Source of the DNA: JAFGNB01 sp050304135
GTDB lineage: Bacteria; Fibrobacterota; Chitinivibrionia; Chitinivibrionales; Chitinispirillaceae
Length of the DNA stretch: 64,000 nt
Direction of reading: 5' to 3'
NCBI GenBank assembly: GCA_050304135.1
Contig: JBNLDC010000014.1
Coordinates: 62,001-126,000 of the forward strand
Part shown: positions 61,218 to 64,000 of the stretch, one piece after another
Layout: each line of letters begins with the position of its first letter
How positions within the stretch are numbered: position 1 is the first letter of the stretch
Program-made: the position numbers and the translations under genes
The notes under the pieces: model-generated
What the model saw: the letters and a program-made list of their open reading frames with translations, nothing else
Told to the model about the DNA's origin: nothing
The model's database searches: none

Positions 61218-61493
61218 CCTGATACCATAAGTGGAAAATTTCTAAACTTTTTTTAGAGCACATGATCCTGTCGGAGAAAAAACAGAATAAGAAAAAGGTC
61301 ATTTGTGCTTATATTTAGAACAACCGGCATTTACTATTCAATTTTTTCTACCTGATTTTTTAGGCTTAGAAAACTATGAAACATGCCCCAAATATAGATA
61401 GAAAAGATCACTTAAACGATTAACTGGTAATTCTATCAATAAGCCTGTCATACAGCTGATACCCGGTGCGAATCATTTGAAAGGAAAATTTTC
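61218..61493. other. A/T-rich upstream region of the xylanase gene
   Basis: A 276-base stretch without a gene and clearly more A/T-rich than the surroundings. It directly borders the right end of the insertion sequence, so some upstream regulatory DNA may have been lost. An AAAGGA ribosome-binding site lies about eight bases before the ATG of the GH10 gene. Confidence 0.5.
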
Positions 61494-62819
61494 ATGTTTT
61501 CAGATTGTTTTAGAGCAAAAGTATCGTACACAACGATCGCATGTCTGCTTTTCATTGCAGGCAGTTCTCAGGCTCAAATAGCAAAAGGATCCAGCAAATT
61601 CCTTGGAAACATCACGACCCGTGGTCAGGTACGCTCGGATTTCGGAACCTACTGGGACCAGATCACCGGTGAGAACGAGCATAAATGGGCCTCGGTGGAG
61701 AGATCCCGTGACAGAATGAGCTGGGGAGGCGGTGATCGAATCGCTGACTATGCCAGAGAGAACGACATACCCTGGAAGTTTCATACGCTTATCTGGGGCT
61801 CACAATACCCGAGATGGATGGACGACCTCTCCACCGCAGAACAAAAAGAAGAAATTATCGAGTGGTTTGATGCTGCAGCAGAAAAATATCCCGATGTAGA
61901 CATGATTGATGTTGTCAACGAAGCATATATGTCCAATCCCAACAACTGGAATGCCGGTAAACATGCCCCGATCCCTTTCCGTGAAGCTCTTGGAGGAACC
62001 GGATCCACCGGATTTGAGTGGATTGTGACTTCATTCAAAATGGCCCGTGAACGCTGGCCGAAAGCGGTATTGATTTACAACGATTACAATACGCTTGAAT
62101 GGGGCAATGAGATAAACTGGATCAAACAGATCATCCCCAAGCTTGTTGCTGCAGGGGCCCCGATTGATGCGGTGGGATTTCAGGCGCACGGATTAAGGGG
62201 AACGTCGGCTTCAACATTAAAATCACGTCTGGATGACATCTGGAGCTCTATCAAGCTTCCGATGCTTATCTCTGAATACGACATCGGTGAAGCAAATGAC
62301 CAGAACCAGTTGAACAACTACAAGGATCATATCACCGTAATGTGGAACCACCCCAAAGTAGCCGGTATAACCATCTGGGGGTATATCGATGGAGCAACCT
62401 GGGTTCAGAACACCGGCCTCATAAAAAATGAACAGGAACGCCCCGCCCTTACCTGGCTTAAGGATTTTATAAAGAACAACCTCAATCCTCCGAATGATTA
62501 TAAGGACTTGCTCACTAATGTCTCATCACGCGCTCGTCCTGCACCGGATCAAAAAGTGGCACCACATCTATTCAGTATCTGCCAAAATGGATCACAGATT
62601 ACTTTTGCACTCAACAATGCGGAAGCCAAAAATACCACACTTGCACTCTACGATCTGAAGGGGAGCATTGTCCTCCCGGCAACTATCACATCGCAATCAG
62701 GTACTCAGTTGCACTACACTATGAGCACCAATGGCATTTCAAAGGGGTCTTACCTTGCAGAGGTGCGCAGCGGAAATGCGGTGCACCATGCCAGGGTTGT
62801 GCTTACTGGAAGTAAATAG
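61494..62819 (+). CDS. GH10 endo-1,4-beta-xylanase with sorting-type tail
   Basis: A secreted xylanase of 441 residues that cuts the beta-1,4-xylan backbone. A signal peptide (TIACLLFIAGSSQAQ) is followed by a GH10 catalytic barrel at about 30-330: ITGENEHKWASVE, the acid/base Glu in DMIDVVNEAYM, and the nucleophile Glu in LISEYDIGE. A C-terminal domain of about 80 residues ends with ISKGSYLAEVRSGNAVHHAR, like the sorting tails of type IX-type secretion. It ends at a strong terminator and lies 277 bases from the insertion sequence. No other glycoside hydrolase is adjacent. Confidence 0.93.
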   Translation: MFSDCFRAKVSYTTIACLLFIAGSSQAQIAKGSSKFLGNITTRGQVRSDFGTYWDQITGENEHKWASVERSRDRMSWGGGDRIADYARENDIPWKFHTLIWGSQYPRWMDDLSTAEQKEEIIEWFDAAAEKYPDVDMIDVVNEAYMSNPNNWNAGKHAPIPFREALGGTGSTGFEWIVTSFKMARERWPKAVLIYNDYNTLEWGNEINWIKQIIPKLVAAGAPIDAVGFQAHGLRGTSASTLKSRLDDIWSSIKLPMLISEYDIGEANDQNQLNNYKDHITVMWNHPKVAGITIWGYIDGATWVQNTGLIKNEQERPALTWLKDFIKNNLNPPNDYKDLLTNVSSRARPAPDQKVAPHLFSICQNGSQITFALNNAEAKNTTLALYDLKGSIVLPATITSQSGTQLHYTMSTNGISKGSYLAEVRSGNAVHHARVVLTGSK

Positions 62820-62843
62820 CGGTACCGGGAGTCAGATTTCAAT

Positions 62844-62872
62844 AAAAAAGGCCCGCAAGTCGGGCCTTTTTT
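62844..62872. terminator. Bidirectional intrinsic terminator after the GH10 gene
   Basis: AAAAAAGGCCCG and CGGGCCTTTTTT form a 12-bp stem with a CAAGT loop; the 3' arm ends with a T-run on either strand. It is placed 25 bases after the xylanase stop codon and also faces the minus-strand gene that ends at 63027. Confidence 0.88.
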
Positions 62873-63026
62873 AATTGAAATTCCACACCGGGAAATATGC
62901 AAACCACGGGACATCATTTCCTGCAGGAACGTCCCTGCAACACTACGTAACCACCTCGCGATTCCCCTCCACACATCCGCCCCAACCGGCCACCTCGATA
63001 ACGTTTTACAGCCGCAGCCCGGTCCT

Positions 63027-64000
63027 TCAGCGGATGAGGGTGACCGACGTATATGAAGGAATGGCCGTATCGTCCGTGTCAACCCGACAGAGCGACACGA
63101 TGTACATTCCGGGTGAAAGGTGTTCGGTTGAAATGAACGCGGCTCCGGCAGACGCGTCAATTGTGCCCGTGGCAACCACGGCACCCCTGGCGTCAATCAG
63201 GCTGACGTTCCCTGCAGTACCTTTGACCGTACTGCCCAAGGTAACCCGTATCGCGCCGTTTGCATAGACAGCCTTGAATCCTGCAGGTGCGTTCTTGACA
63301 ATCCCATGCGTTTTTACATCAGTACCAAATACAGCATCCGGAAAGCAAACGTTGTCCACTGCAAAAACGCCGCTCATTCCTTCGGCACCGGAAACTTTCC
63401 ACCGGATTCGGGCCAGCTTCGTTTTGTCCAGAGGACTATGGTTGTACCCTTCCCAGTCGCCGTGCGTCAGGAGGGAATCGAACGGAATCAGTACTTTTCT
63501 CCATGTACCGTTAGTGGGTGGAAATTTACGGTAGTACACATTACCCGTACCTCGGGTGTACCGGCGGTCGGGATTGTCGCCGTCGCCGACATCGTTAACG
63601 TCCAGGAGTTCAAGAACAACGCTCTTCGCACCATCGTTGGTGAAATATTCAAAAAAAACCGTGTTCGCTCCAGCGACCGAGGCGTCCCAGTACTTCACCC
63701 TTGCCGAGTCGTAGAGGTCACAGCCGATACCGGTAAAACCGTTTAACGTATACCCGTCTATCACCATCTGACCGCCGATCGTATATTCAAGCGACGCTGA
63801 TCTACCGGTAAAATCCGGACCGCCGGTACTGTCAATAAAGCGGATATTCCAGAGACCTGAAACGCTGTCACGTTCAGCATAAAAATCAGAGACCTCCGAG
63901 GTACCGCTATACTCCCCGTCATCAAAGATATACCAGGATGTATTCAACTTTGACAGGTCATAAGGCAACGATTCAAAATCCGAAAAAAAGTGGCTCCCAT
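63027..64000 (-). CDS. Truncated secreted CBM-like protein, paralogue of the 36 kb gene
   Basis: The coding frame runs to the right edge of the window without a start codon in view; upstream residues FFSDFESLPYD continue the frame beyond the internal TTG at 63966-63968. The central domain has GYTLNGFTGIGCDLYDSARV, KYWDASVAGANTVFF and GMSGVFAVDNVCF, each alignable to the protein at 36075-37190. The C terminus is a sorting-like domain with LSPGMYIVSLCRVD. The domain type is CBM11/CIA30-like by appearance. Signal peptide and N terminus are outside the window. It is convergent with the xylanase gene. Confidence 0.75.
   Translation of the reverse strand, partial: GSHFFSDFESLPYDLSKLNTSWYIFDDGEYSGTSEVSDFYAERDSVSGLWNIRFIDSTGGPDFTGRSASLEYTIGGQMVIDGYTLNGFTGIGCDLYDSARVKYWDASVAGANTVFFEYFTNDGAKSVVLELLDVNDVGDGDNPDRRYTRGTGNVYYRKFPPTNGTWRKVLIPFDSLLTHGDWEGYNHSPLDKTKLARIRWKVSGAEGMSGVFAVDNVCFPDAVFGTDVKTHGIVKNAPAGFKAVYANGAIRVTLGSTVKGTAGNVSLIDARGAVVATGTIDASAGAAFISTEHLSPGMYIVSLCRVDTDDTAIPSYTSVTLIR

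Noticed and set aside
59260..61230. A target-site duplication around the insertion sequence.
   Set aside because: Bases outside the terminal repeats (ATGAAAG versus TCCTGAT) do not match, so none was called.
1..64000. tRNA, rRNA and CRISPR arrays.
   Set aside because: No cloverleaf with the GTTCRANNC core outside coding genes, no rRNA-like stretch, and no regularly spaced short repeats were seen by eye; a covariance-model search would be decisive.

Overview
The window looks like a chromosomal segment of a Gram-negative, probably anaerobic, polysaccharide-degrading bacterium of the Fibrobacterota/Chitinivibrionia type. This is inference from gene content: an LpxC-FabZ fusion inside a bamA-ompH-lpxD-lpxC/fabZ-lpxA run, a complete LPS/outer-membrane assembly set, McsA-McsB-ClpC in a diderm, a methanogen-like HdrA-MvhDGA hydrogenase, a GH10 xylanase, and secreted proteins whose C-terminal tails resemble type IX sorting domains.

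Layout. 1-6.4 kb: the edge of a truncated gene, a PAP2 phosphatase, a DUF3108 protein and GDP-mannose 4,6-dehydratase, then two convergent GT51 peptidoglycan glycosyltransferases (PBP1A and a monofunctional enzyme). 6.6-12.2 kb (minus strand): a hydrogenase/heterodisulfide-reductase-like operon (protease-like protein, hdrA, mvhD, mvhG, mvhA, tusA-like) without hdrBC. 12.5-19.1 kb (plus): a glycerol/glycerol-3-phosphate/glycerophosphodiester operon (GlpA-like, GlpB-like, DUF1667, GDPD, alpha/beta hydrolase) followed by glpK. 19.4-30.4 kb: a signalling island with two binding-protein-like proteins, a CheX-like protein, CheY, two CheA-like HPt-ATPase kinases without a CheW domain (one with an N-terminal CheX domain), and a hybrid kinase with its own HPt protein.

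30.6-38 kb: a GHMP kinase-UGPase fusion, a Phd/PIN toxin-antitoxin pair, small proteins, lysS, a secreted repeat-family protein and a nucleotidyltransferase pair. 38.5-57.5 kb (all plus): the envelope block lolC/E-lolD, mcsA-mcsB-clpC, tamB-bamA-ompH-lpxD-lpxC/fabZ-lpxA, a putative envelope protein and gspF/pilC. 57.6-64 kb is an accessory end: a frameshifted HigB-like toxin with intact antitoxin, an antitoxin/VapC pair, an IS1634-like insertion sequence, a GH10 xylanase with a strong terminator, and a truncated paralogue of the 36 kb secreted protein.

The most unusual features are the CheX-linked phosphorelay island, the kinase-nucleotidyltransferase fusion, the hydrogenase module with a TusA-like protein, and the pair of related secreted proteins. 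Several promoters match the sigma-70 consensus with exact 17-bp spacing. Two genes, PBP1A and the GlpA-like gene, appear to be transcribed with almost no leader. No tRNA, rRNA or CRISPR array was recognised.
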